DNA from: Pseudomonas sp. PSB18
Lineage (GTDB): Bacteria > Pseudomonadota > Gammaproteobacteria > Pseudomonadales > Pseudomonadaceae
Assembly (NCBI RefSeq): GCF_014596565.1
Contig: NZ_NOIN01000012.1
Coordinates: 62,001 to 126,000, forward strand
Length of the DNA stretch: 64,000 nucleotides
Reading direction: 5' to 3'
The notes under the pieces were generated by a model. The model searched no databases, was not told the DNA's origin, and saw only the letters and a list, made by a program, of their open reading frames with translations. Positions 20,825 to 27,673 of this stretch are shown here, piece after piece. The translations under genes and the position numbers were made by a program. Positions within the stretch are counted from its first letter, which is position 1. Each line of letters opens with the position of its first letter.

Positions 20825-23239
20825 ATGAGCACTGAAGGTGCTTTGAATCGAAGCCGTCTGCTACCGAGTCTGCTCGGCATTCTGCTTCTATTGATGGGCC
20901 TGGCCCTGTTGGCCGGCGGGGTCAAGCTGAGCACGCTTGGCGGTTCGTGGTATTACCTGCTGGCCGGTATCGGTCTGGCATTGACCGGCGTGCTGCTGAT
21001 CATGGCCCGTCACGCGGCCCTGGGGCTGTACGCGCTGGTGCTGTTCGCCAGTACGGTATGGGCCCTGTGGGAAGTGGGCCTGGACTGGTGGCAACTGGTG
21101 CCGCGCCTGGCGCTGCTGTTCGCCTTGGGCATTGTCCTGTTGTTGCCATGGTTCCGCCGTCCGCTGCTGACGGCCGATGCGTCCCCCATGGGTACTCGTG
21201 CTCTGGGCGCCGCGGTGGTCATCGCCGGTGTCGCGGCACTGGCCAGCCAGTTCACCAACCCGGGTGAAATCAAGGGGCAACTGGACCGTGACAACGTAGC
21301 TGGCATGGCCAACACCGCACCGGCAATGCCGGACGGCGACTGGAACTCCTATGGCCGCAGTGCCCATGGCGACCGTTATTCGCCGCTGGCGCAGATCACG
21401 CCGCAGAACGTCAGCAAGCTGGTACCGGCCTGGACCTATCGCACCGGCGACCTGCCGGGACCGAACGACCCGGGCGAGACCACCGCTGAAAACACCCCGT
21501 TGAAAGTCAACGGCATGCTCTACGTGTGCACCCCTCACAGCCAGGTGATTGCCCTGGAGCCTGAGACCGGCAAGGAAATCTGGCGTTTCGATCCGAAGCT
21601 TTCCACGCAGAAGGCGGAAAACTTCAAGGGTTGGGCCCATATGACCTGCCGTGGCGTGAGCTATCACGATGACGCCGCGTACACCTCTGCCGAGCAGAGC
21701 CCCACCGGTACTGCCAGCACCACGCCGGCCAGCACCGTGTGCCCGCGCCGGATCTTCCTGCCGACCGCCGACACCCGCCTGATCGCCCTCAATGCCGACA
21801 CCGGCAAGATGTGCGAAGACTTCGGTGACAAAGGCCAGGTCGACCTGAGCGCCAACATCGGTGGCTTCACCGCGGGTGGTTACTACTCCACCTCGCCTCC
21901 GGCCGTCACCCAGAACCTGGTGGTGATCGGCGGTCACGTCACCGACAACGTTTCCACCGACGAGCCCAGCGGTGTTATCCGCGCCTACGACGTGCACACC
22001 GGCAAGCTGGTGTGGAACTGGGACAGCGGCAAGCCGGACGACACTACGCCGATTGCCGAGGGCCAGACCTACACCCGCAACTCGCCGAACATGTGGTCCA
22101 TGTTCAGCGTCGATGAAAAACTCGGCATGCTCTACTTGCCGATGGGCAACCAGACCCCCGACCAGTTCGGTGGCCTGCGTACCCCGGAATCGGAAAAATA
22201 CTCCGCCGGCCTGACCGCGCTGGACATTGCCACCGGCAAGGTGCGCTGGTACTTCCAGTTTACCCACCACGACTTGTGGGACATGGACGTCGGCGGTCAA
22301 CCGACCCTGATGGACATGAAAACCGCCGACGGCGTGAAGCCGGCGGTACTGGCTTCGACCAAGCAGGGCAGCATCTACGTGCTGGACCGCAGCAACGGCC
22401 AGCCGATCATCCCGATCAAGGAGATCCCGGTGCCGCAAGGCGCGGTGGAAGGTGACCACACCTCGCCGACCCAGCCGATGTCCGACCTGAACTTCGTGCC
22501 GCCGGTCCTCAAGGAACGCGACATGTGGGGCGTGACCCCGTTCGACCAGATGCTCTGCCGGATCGACTTCAAGTCGCTGCGCTATGACGGCATGTACACG
22601 CCACCGTCGCTGCAGGGTTCCATCGTTTACCCGGGCAACTTCGGGGTGTTCGACTGGGGCGGCATCTCGGTTGACCCGGTGCGCCAGATCGCTTTCGTCA
22701 ACCCGAGCTACATGGCGTTCAAGTCGAAGCTGGTACCGGCGGCCGACGTGGCCGGTGGTCCGGGTCGCAAGAGCGAAACCGAAGGTGTACAGCCGAACAA
22801 GGGCGCGCCCTATGGCGTGATCCTCGAAGCGCTGCTCTCGCCCATGGGACTGCCCTGCCAGGCGCCGGCCTGGGGCTATGTGGCCGCAGTCGACCTGACC
22901 AACAACAAAACCCTGTGGAAACACAAGAACGGTACCGTGCGTGACAGCTCGCCGGTGCCGATCCCGCTGAGCATGGGCGTACCGAGCCTGGGCGGCACGT
23001 TCACCACCGCCGGGGGCGTGGCGTTCCTGAGCGGTACCCTCGACCAGTACCTGCGTGCCTATGACGTGAAGAACGGCAAGCAACTGTGGGAAGGCCGCCT
23101 GCCCGCCGGCGCCCAGACCACGCCGATGACCTACACCGGCAAGGACGGCAAGCAATACGTGCTGGTCGTTGCTGGCGGTCATGGTTCCCTGGGCACCAAG
23201 CAGGGTGACTATGTGATCGCGTACAAACTGCCGGATTAA
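20825..23239 (+). CDS. gcd: Membrane-bound PQQ-dependent glucose dehydrogenase
   Basis: 804 residues. It oxidises glucose to gluconolactone on the periplasmic face and passes electrons to ubiquinone. The N-terminus has about five membrane helices (residues 12-145). A PQQ beta-propeller follows, with DGDWNSYGRSAHGDRYSPLAQI, HHDLWDMDVGGQPTL (catalytic Asp) and VLASTKQGSIYVLDR (PQQ-contacting Lys). The quinate/shikimate dehydrogenase branch is similar, but overall it reads as Gcd. The start is supported by CGGAG upstream. A terminator follows. It needs PQQ from genes outside the window. Confidence 0.93.
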   Translation: MSTEGALNRSRLLPSLLGILLLLMGLALLAGGVKLSTLGGSWYYLLAGIGLALTGVLLIMARHAALGLYALVLFASTVWALWEVGLDWWQLVPRLALLFALGIVLLLPWFRRPLLTADASPMGTRALGAAVVIAGVAALASQFTNPGEIKGQLDRDNVAGMANTAPAMPDGDWNSYGRSAHGDRYSPLAQITPQNVSKLVPAWTYRTGDLPGPNDPGETTAENTPLKVNGMLYVCTPHSQVIALEPETGKEIWRFDPKLSTQKAENFKGWAHMTCRGVSYHDDAAYTSAEQSPTGTASTTPASTVCPRRIFLPTADTRLIALNADTGKMCEDFGDKGQVDLSANIGGFTAGGYYSTSPPAVTQNLVVIGGHVTDNVSTDEPSGVIRAYDVHTGKLVWNWDSGKPDDTTPIAEGQTYTRNSPNMWSMFSVDEKLGMLYLPMGNQTPDQFGGLRTPESEKYSAGLTALDIATGKVRWYFQFTHHDLWDMDVGGQPTLMDMKTADGVKPAVLASTKQGSIYVLDRSNGQPIIPIKEIPVPQGAVEGDHTSPTQPMSDLNFVPPVLKERDMWGVTPFDQMLCRIDFKSLRYDGMYTPPSLQGSIVYPGNFGVFDWGGISVDPVRQIAFVNPSYMAFKSKLVPAADVAGGPGRKSETEGVQPNKGAPYGVILEALLSPMGLPCQAPAWGYVAAVDLTNNKTLWKHKNGTVRDSSPVPIPLSMGVPSLGGTFTTAGGVAFLSGTLDQYLRAYDVKNGKQLWEGRLPAGAQTTPMTYTGKDGKQYVLVVAGGHGSLGTKQGDYVIAYKLPD

Positions 23240-23257
23240 GCCAGACCGGCGTTCATG

Positions 23258-23295
23258 AAAAAGGCGACACCCTTGCAGGTGTCGCCTTTTTTATT
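23258..23295 (+). terminator. Rho-independent terminator after gcd
   Basis: AAGGCGACACC (23261-23271) pairs with GGTGTCGCCTT (23278-23288) over a 6-base loop and is followed by a T-rich run. It begins about 20 bp after the gcd stop. Confidence 0.92.
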
Positions 23296-23406
23296 TGATC
23301 GTTCCCACGCTCTGCGTGGGAATGCAGCCCGGGACGCTCCGCGTCCCAAAGAGCCGAACGCGGAGCGTCCGCAGAGGCGTTCCCACACGGAGTGTGGGAA
23401 CGATCA
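23296..23406. repeat. 111-bp inverted repeat with GTTCCCAC ends
   Basis: TGATCGTTCCCAC at 23296-23308 is exactly complementary to GTGGGAACGATCA at 23394-23406. Internal hairpins include GTTCCCACGC/GCGTGGGAA and GGGACGC/GCGTCCC. It lies between the gcd terminator and the end of convergent purT. It belongs to a different repeat type from the two REPIN families. Confidence 0.85.
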
Positions 23407-23429
23407 ATGCAGCAGGGTAGTCGCCAAGC

Positions 23430-24611
23430 TTACAGCTCGATCTTCACCGCCTGGGAAGCCCGGGTCGCCTTGGCGCGGGCGGCTTCGATGGACTCGTCGC
23501 GGGCCAGGGCCACGCCCAGGCGGCGTTGGCCGTTGACTTCCGGTTTGCCAAACAGACGCAGCGCGGTATCCGGCTCACTCAGGGCGACGCCCAGGTTGGC
23601 GAAAGCGGTCTGGGTCGACTGACCTTCCACCAGGATCACCGCCGATGCCGACGGGCCGAACTGACGGATCAGCGGGATCGGCAGGCCGAGAATGGCGCGA
23701 GCGTGCAGGGCGAACTGCGACAGGTCTTGGGAAATCAGCGTCACCAGCCCGGTGTCGTGTGGGCGCGGAGAAACTTCGCTGAACCACACCTGATCGCCCT
23801 TGATGAACAGCTCGACGCCGAACATCCCACGCCCTCCCAGGGCCTCGGTCACCGCCTTGGCGACGCGCTCGGATTCGGCCAGTGCCGCCGGGCTCATGGC
23901 CTGGGGCTGCCAGGATTCCTGGTAATCGCCTTTTTCCTGGCGGTGACCGACCGGCGCGCAGAAGGTGGTGCCGCCGACATGACGCACGGTCAGCAAGGTG
24001 ATTTCGTAATCGAAATCGATAAAGCCTTCAATGATCACCCGGCCTTTGCCGGCGCGGCCGCCTTCCTGGGCGTAGTCCCAGGCTTTCTGCACGTCGTCGC
24101 TGCCGCGCAGCAGACTCTGGCCCTTGCCCGACGAGCTCATCACTGGCTTGACCACGCACGGGAAACCCAGGGTTTCAACGGCCTTGCGGTAGTCTTCCAC
24201 GGTGTCGGCGAAGAAGTACGGCGAGGTCGGCAGGCCCAGCTCTTCGGCGGCCAGGCGACGGATGCCTTCGCGGTTCATGGTCAGCTGCGCGGCGCGGGCG
24301 GTGGGGATCACGGTGAAGCCTTCGGCTTCCAGTTCCACCAGGGTAGCGGTGGCGATGGCTTCGATTTCCGGCACGATGAAGTGCGGCTTCTCGGCCTCGA
24401 TCACGGCACGCAGGGCGGCGCCGTCGAGCATGTTGATCACATGGCTGCGATGGGCCACTTGCATGGCGGGTGCATTGGCGTAGCGATCCACGGCGATCAC
24501 TTCCACGCCCAGGCGCTGCAATTCGATTACCACTTCCTTGCCCAGTTCACCGCTGCCACACAACAAAACGCGGGTCGCGGTGGGCGACAAGGGAGTTCCG
24601 ATACGGGTCAT
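23430..24611 (-). CDS. purT: Formate-dependent GAR transformylase
   Basis: 393 residues. It makes FGAR from GAR using formate and ATP, providing the substrate of PurL, which is also in this window. The N-terminus has VLLCGSGELGKEVVIELQRLG. The ATP-grasp core has KPVMSSSGKGQSLLRGSDD, FIDFDYEITLLTVR, GGRGMFGVELFIKGD and SEVSPRPHDTGLVTL. The length is normal. The preceding 100 bp separate it from a same-strand... neighbour on the opposite side, the VUT-family gene, whose stop is at 24714. Confidence 0.97.
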   Translation of the reverse strand: MTRIGTPLSPTATRVLLCGSGELGKEVVIELQRLGVEVIAVDRYANAPAMQVAHRSHVINMLDGAALRAVIEAEKPHFIVPEIEAIATATLVELEAEGFTVIPTARAAQLTMNREGIRRLAAEELGLPTSPYFFADTVEDYRKAVETLGFPCVVKPVMSSSGKGQSLLRGSDDVQKAWDYAQEGGRAGKGRVIIEGFIDFDYEITLLTVRHVGGTTFCAPVGHRQEKGDYQESWQPQAMSPAALAESERVAKAVTEALGGRGMFGVELFIKGDQVWFSEVSPRPHDTGLVTLISQDLSQFALHARAILGLPIPLIRQFGPSASAVILVEGQSTQTAFANLGVALSEPDTALRLFGKPEVNGQRRLGVALARDESIEAARAKATRASQAVKIEL

Positions 24612-24713
24612 CTGAAGGTCCTCAAACAGGAGCGGATCATCGAGGGTTGCACGCCGGGCGAGCTTCCCATAGGGAGAAAGCGCGGCATTTTACATGAACC
24701 ACGGGGTTTGGCT

Positions 24714-25181
24714 TCAGCCGGCGACGGCCTGCTTGCGCAAACGCCAGGCCATGATCAGCCAGACCGCGGTGACCCCGGCGAATTTCGAGGCCAGGGCGGT
24801 GATCACCACCGGTGGGGTCAGCGCGTCGATCAGGCCGAAGAAGATGAACGTATCCAGGGGAATGCTCAGCGCCGAGCTGATCCACAACCGATCATGCAAC
24901 GGACGCTTGGTGATCGTGAACACCAGCCAGTCGATGCACTCGGACACCGCGAACGCCGTGGCGCTGGCCAGGGCGATGGTCGGGTCCGAAGTGACATAGG
25001 ACAACACCAGTGCTGCCAGCATCGCCGCGATGGCGCCATGGCCGAACCGGGTCTGCACCATGTCCCGCAGGACAAACACCAGGCCACCCCAGGCCGACCA
25101 GATGATGTCCAGGTGCGGTGCGGCGGAAAAAGCGTAATTGATCAGCACGACGCTGGCGATGTAGGCGATCAGGAAAAGCAT
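24714..25181 (-). CDS. VUT family membrane protein
   Basis: 155 residues from the ATG at 25181 (MLFLIAYIASVVLINYAFS). A longer reading from 25313 would run through a REP palindrome and was rejected. There are five or six hydrophobic segments and the family motifs VLRDMVQTRFGHGA, SAFAVSE-like AFAVSECIDWLVF and DTFIFFGLID. It belongs to the vitamin-uptake-transporter-like family related to YhhQ (queuosine precursor transport), but is shorter. The transported substrate cannot be inferred. It lies upstream of purT on the same strand. Confidence 0.82.
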   Translation of the reverse strand: MLFLIAYIASVVLINYAFSAAPHLDIIWSAWGGLVFVLRDMVQTRFGHGAIAAMLAALVLSYVTSDPTIALASATAFAVSECIDWLVFTITKRPLHDRLWISSALSIPLDTFIFFGLIDALTPPVVITALASKFAGVTAVWLIMAWRLRKQAVAG

Positions 25182-25220
25182 AAATAGGAAATACCTGATG
25201 AATTTCGGGCAACGATACAC

Positions 25221-25252
25221 CTGTGGCGAGGGGATAAATCCCCTCGCCACAG
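25221..25252. repeat. Single palindromic REP, GTGGCGAGGGGAT family
   Basis: CTGTGGCGAGGGGAT is followed by its complement ATCCCCTCGCCACAG, giving a 32-bp near-perfect palindrome. It lies between the start of the VUT gene and the end of the siderophore-interacting protein gene. Confidence 0.85.
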
Positions 25253-25293
25253 ATAAATCTGCCTTGCCCTGGCAGGCTGGGTTTGTCAGGGGA

Positions 25294-26079
25294 TTAGTCC
25301 TCCTCGCTACCATCCGCCTTCCAATAACCCACTGCCTTTACGAAGTCCTGATCCAACCCTTTCTCCTCCAGCAACACCTTGCGAATCTGCCGCGACACCT
25401 TGCTTTCGGTGGCGACCCAGGCGTACAGCTTGCCGCCAGGCACTTCCAGTTGGCGGACGGTGGTCAGCAGGCTGTCCTGGCGACCTTCGCGCAGCACCCA
25501 GATCACGTGGACCTGGGCCGGACTTTGCAAAACCTGCTGCTCGGCACCGTTCTCCACTTCCACGACCACCAGCGCTCGCCGGTTGGGCGCCAGGCCTTCG
25601 AGGCGGCGGGCGATGGCGGGGAGTGCGGTTTCGTCGCCGATCAGCAGGTAGCTGTCGAAGATGTCCGGCACGATCATCGATCCCCGTGGCCCACCGATGT
25701 AGAGGGCCTGCCCAGGCTTGGCCTGGGCAGCCCAGGTCGAGGCAGGGCCGTCTCCATGGAGCACGAAATCGAGGTCCAGCTCCAGGGTTTCCAGGTCGTA
25801 GCGGCGCGGGGTGTAGTCGCGCATTTCCGGCAGCGAGCCCTGGGCCTTGCCGGCGCTGGGGTCGAAGGTGTCCAGGGCGGCCCGTTCCTCGGCGTTCTGT
25901 GGGAAAAACAGTTTTACATGATCATCCGTGCCCAGGCTGACGAACCCGGCCAGTTCCGGCCCACCGACGGTGATGCGGCGCATGCGCGGGGTCAGGTCCA
26001 CCACCCGCAGGACTTGCAGGCGACGGCGTTTGATCTCGTGGCTGACACGGTGAATGGTGTTTGGATCGATTTCAGTCAT
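25294..26079 (-). CDS. Siderophore-interacting protein (ferric-siderophore reductase)
   Basis: 261 residues. It is a flavoprotein of the ViuB/SIP family, predicted to reduce ferric siderophores in the cytoplasm and release iron. The FAD-binding motif is MRDYTPRRYD (RxYT type), followed by HGDGPASTWAAQAKPGQALYI and PRGSMIVPD. The C-terminal NAD(P)H domain includes YLLIGDETALPAIARRLE. The start overlaps the PadR stop by 8 bp, so the two are coupled. There is no siderophore biosynthesis gene in the window. Confidence 0.92.
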   Translation of the reverse strand: MTEIDPNTIHRVSHEIKRRRLQVLRVVDLTPRMRRITVGGPELAGFVSLGTDDHVKLFFPQNAEERAALDTFDPSAGKAQGSLPEMRDYTPRRYDLETLELDLDFVLHGDGPASTWAAQAKPGQALYIGGPRGSMIVPDIFDSYLLIGDETALPAIARRLEGLAPNRRALVVVEVENGAEQQVLQSPAQVHVIWVLREGRQDSLLTTVRQLEVPGGKLYAWVATESKVSRQIRKVLLEEKGLDQDFVKAVGYWKADGSEED

Positions 26080-26653
26080 CGCTTGACTCCGAAACAGGTG
26101 GACGGGCCGGGCCGTCGATGATGGCTTTGGCGGTGTCGTTGAGTAGATCGCGTATCCGCTGGATTTCTTCCGGGTTCCAGCGGTCCTGGTGTCTTTGCAG
26201 GGCGCGACGCAGGTTGCCCACCGCTTCGTGGATTTCAGCCGGTCGATCCTGCTCGCGCAGGATGCGCTTGCTGGCTTCTATGCGTATCCGCACGCCCTCC
26301 AGCGCCTCGGCCTGGTCCTGGAGGAATAGACGTCCGACCTCGGTCGCGCTGTAGCATTTTTTCCCGCCCTCGGCGTCTCCGCTGACCATCTTACTCATTT
26401 CCAGGTGAGTCAGGGTGGGGTAGATCACGCCGGGGCTGGGGGTATAGGCACCGTCGAACATGGCCTCGATCTGGCGAATCAGCTCATAACCGTGACAGGG
26501 TTTTTCGGCGATCAGTGCCAACAACAGCAACTTCAGGTCGCCGGCAGCGAACACCCGTGGACCGCGCCCACCGCGCTCACGACCGGGCAGGCGCCGTTCG
26601 AAACCATCGCGATGGTCTTGTTCGCGAGCGGGGGGGTAATAAGGAACTGTCAT
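26072..26653 (-). CDS. PadR family transcriptional regulator
   Basis: 193 residues. After a charged, Arg-rich N-terminus (about 1-35), the PadR winged helix spans about 38-120 (DLKLLLLALIAEKPCHGYELI, then YTPSPGVIYPTLTHLE and GGKKCYSATEVGRLFL). A helical dimerisation tail follows. It is translationally coupled to the ferric-siderophore reductase, so iron or siderophore-linked control is plausible. Autoregulation is suggested by four identical palindromes starting 34 bp upstream of its start. Confidence 0.92.
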   Translation of the reverse strand: MTVPYYPPAREQDHRDGFERRLPGRERGGRGPRVFAAGDLKLLLLALIAEKPCHGYELIRQIEAMFDGAYTPSPGVIYPTLTHLEMSKMVSGDAEGGKKCYSATEVGRLFLQDQAEALEGVRIRIEASKRILREQDRPAEIHEAVGNLRRALQRHQDRWNPEEIQRIRDLLNDTAKAIIDGPARPPVSESSDD

Positions 26654-26686
26654 CTATCTACTCTCTGTTCTGCATAAATAGAACCG

Positions 26687-26750
26687 AGATATATCTTTGA
26701 CTTCAGATATATCTTCGACTATAGATATATCTTTGTTAAAAGATATATCT
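26687..26750. promoter_or_regulatory. Four AGATATATCT operators at 18-bp spacing
   Basis: The perfect 10-bp palindrome AGATATATCT occurs at 26687, 26705, 26723 and 26741, an exact 18-bp period. PadR regulators are known to bind AT-rich ATGT/ATAT-type dyads. The position just upstream of padR suggests autoregulation and control of the coupled reductase. The pilin operon starts 322 bp further on in the opposite direction. Confidence 0.8.
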
Positions 26751-26997
26751 CGGTTGCGTCATACTTGAAGTGAAACAAGACCTTACCTGAATCCCTTATG
26801 GGTGCGGGACGAAACCGGATGGGCGTCTGGGTGTTTTAACCGCAACTAGTGAGAATGTCGGAAGTCTCTTACATTCAAAGTTACGATTTATCGAAAATTG
26901 CGTATTTTTCGTTGTTTTGCATGCGCGCTTTACTACATGAGTCTACGAACTTTCCTGCTTATTTTTAATTAAAGAGCGACGATCATGCACCGGCGTT

Positions 26998-27041
26998 GAA
27001 GGGGCACGCCAAGCTGTATTGGTGTGCAACTTCGGCCCTTC
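26998..27041 (+). promoter_or_regulatory. Leader stem-loop before the first pilin gene
   Basis: GCACGCCAA (27004-27012) pairs with TTGGTGTGC (27019-27027) over a 6-base loop, and the flanks GAAGGG (26998-27003) and CCCTTC (27036-27041) extend it. It lies 31 bp before the pilin ATG. The remaining gap upstream (26751-26997) is AT-rich compared with its surroundings and is the probable promoter region. No clear -35/-10 pair is claimed. Confidence 0.5.
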
Positions 27042-27071
27042 TCTCTTTATTGCTATGAACAGGTGTTAACA

Positions 27072-27557
27072 ATGCTCATGAAAATCGTAACTGCCGCTTC
27101 CCTGACCGCCGCGGCCCTGAGTTCTTCGCTGGCCTTCGCTCTCGATGACGCACGTTCGTCCATCCACATCACCGCGAACATCCCGACCCAGCAGTTCCAT
27201 GTGCAGCCACGCGACGGGGACTGGGGTAAGGATGAGACCATGTCCTACAACACGGTCAGCGGCACTCTGACGTCGCTGCGTCAGACCTACGACGTGAAGA
27301 ACACCGACGGTTCGGTCAATGCCTACATCGAAGGTGGCCCGGCTTCGCTGTACAACGGCAGCGATGCCATCGCCCTGACCACGACCTTCAATGGCGTCAC
27401 CCTGACCGCCATGTCCCAGGAAGTGGTCGACGACGCAACTTCCACCCCGGGCACCCAGGCCGAGATGACCATCGTTCCGGCCAAGCCGCTCGCGACCCAG
27501 AACGGCCTGTACACCGCCGACATGACCGTCATCTTCGACGCCGTGCCGCGTCCGTAA
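27072..27557 (+). CDS. CS1-type major fimbrial subunit (first copy)
   Basis: 161 residues from the ATG at 27072, with AGGTG 6 bases upstream. A signal peptide ends near LAFA. The mature part (DDARSSIHITANIPTQQFHV, then LRQTYDVKNTDGSVNAYIEG and VVDDATSTPGTQAEMTI) fits the CFA/I-CS1 class (alternative chaperone-usher, alpha) pilins. These polymerise by donor-strand exchange on the cell surface. It is first in a seven-gene pilus operon and very similar to the last gene of that operon. A strong hairpin follows before the usher gene. Confidence 0.92.
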   Translation: MLMKIVTAASLTAAALSSSLAFALDDARSSIHITANIPTQQFHVQPRDGDWGKDETMSYNTVSGTLTSLRQTYDVKNTDGSVNAYIEGGPASLYNGSDAIALTTTFNGVTLTAMSQEVVDDATSTPGTQAEMTIVPAKPLATQNGLYTADMTVIFDAVPRP

Positions 27558-27596
27558 GGCTGTTCGTTACCCGGTGAGCCTCACCTCGCCAGCACC

Positions 27597-27628
27597 AGGC
27601 CGACCGGCTCTCCCCAGCCGGTCGGCCT
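27597..27628 (+). promoter_or_regulatory. 13-bp GC-rich hairpin between pilin and usher genes
   Basis: AGGCCGACCGGCT (27597-27609) is perfectly complementary to AGCCGGTCGGCCT (27616-27628) with a 6-base loop. No T run follows. It likely protects pilin mRNA 3' ends or partly attenuates read-through, so that pilin exceeds usher. Confidence 0.75.
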
Positions 27629-27673
27629 GAACCTGAAACACCCCGAAAGCTCGCTGATTATGAGAGTCCGTTG

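Noticed and set aside
20888..23182. 764-codon minus-strand open frame opposite gcd
   Set aside because: Antisense shadow of gcd with biased composition; no start signal or family motif.
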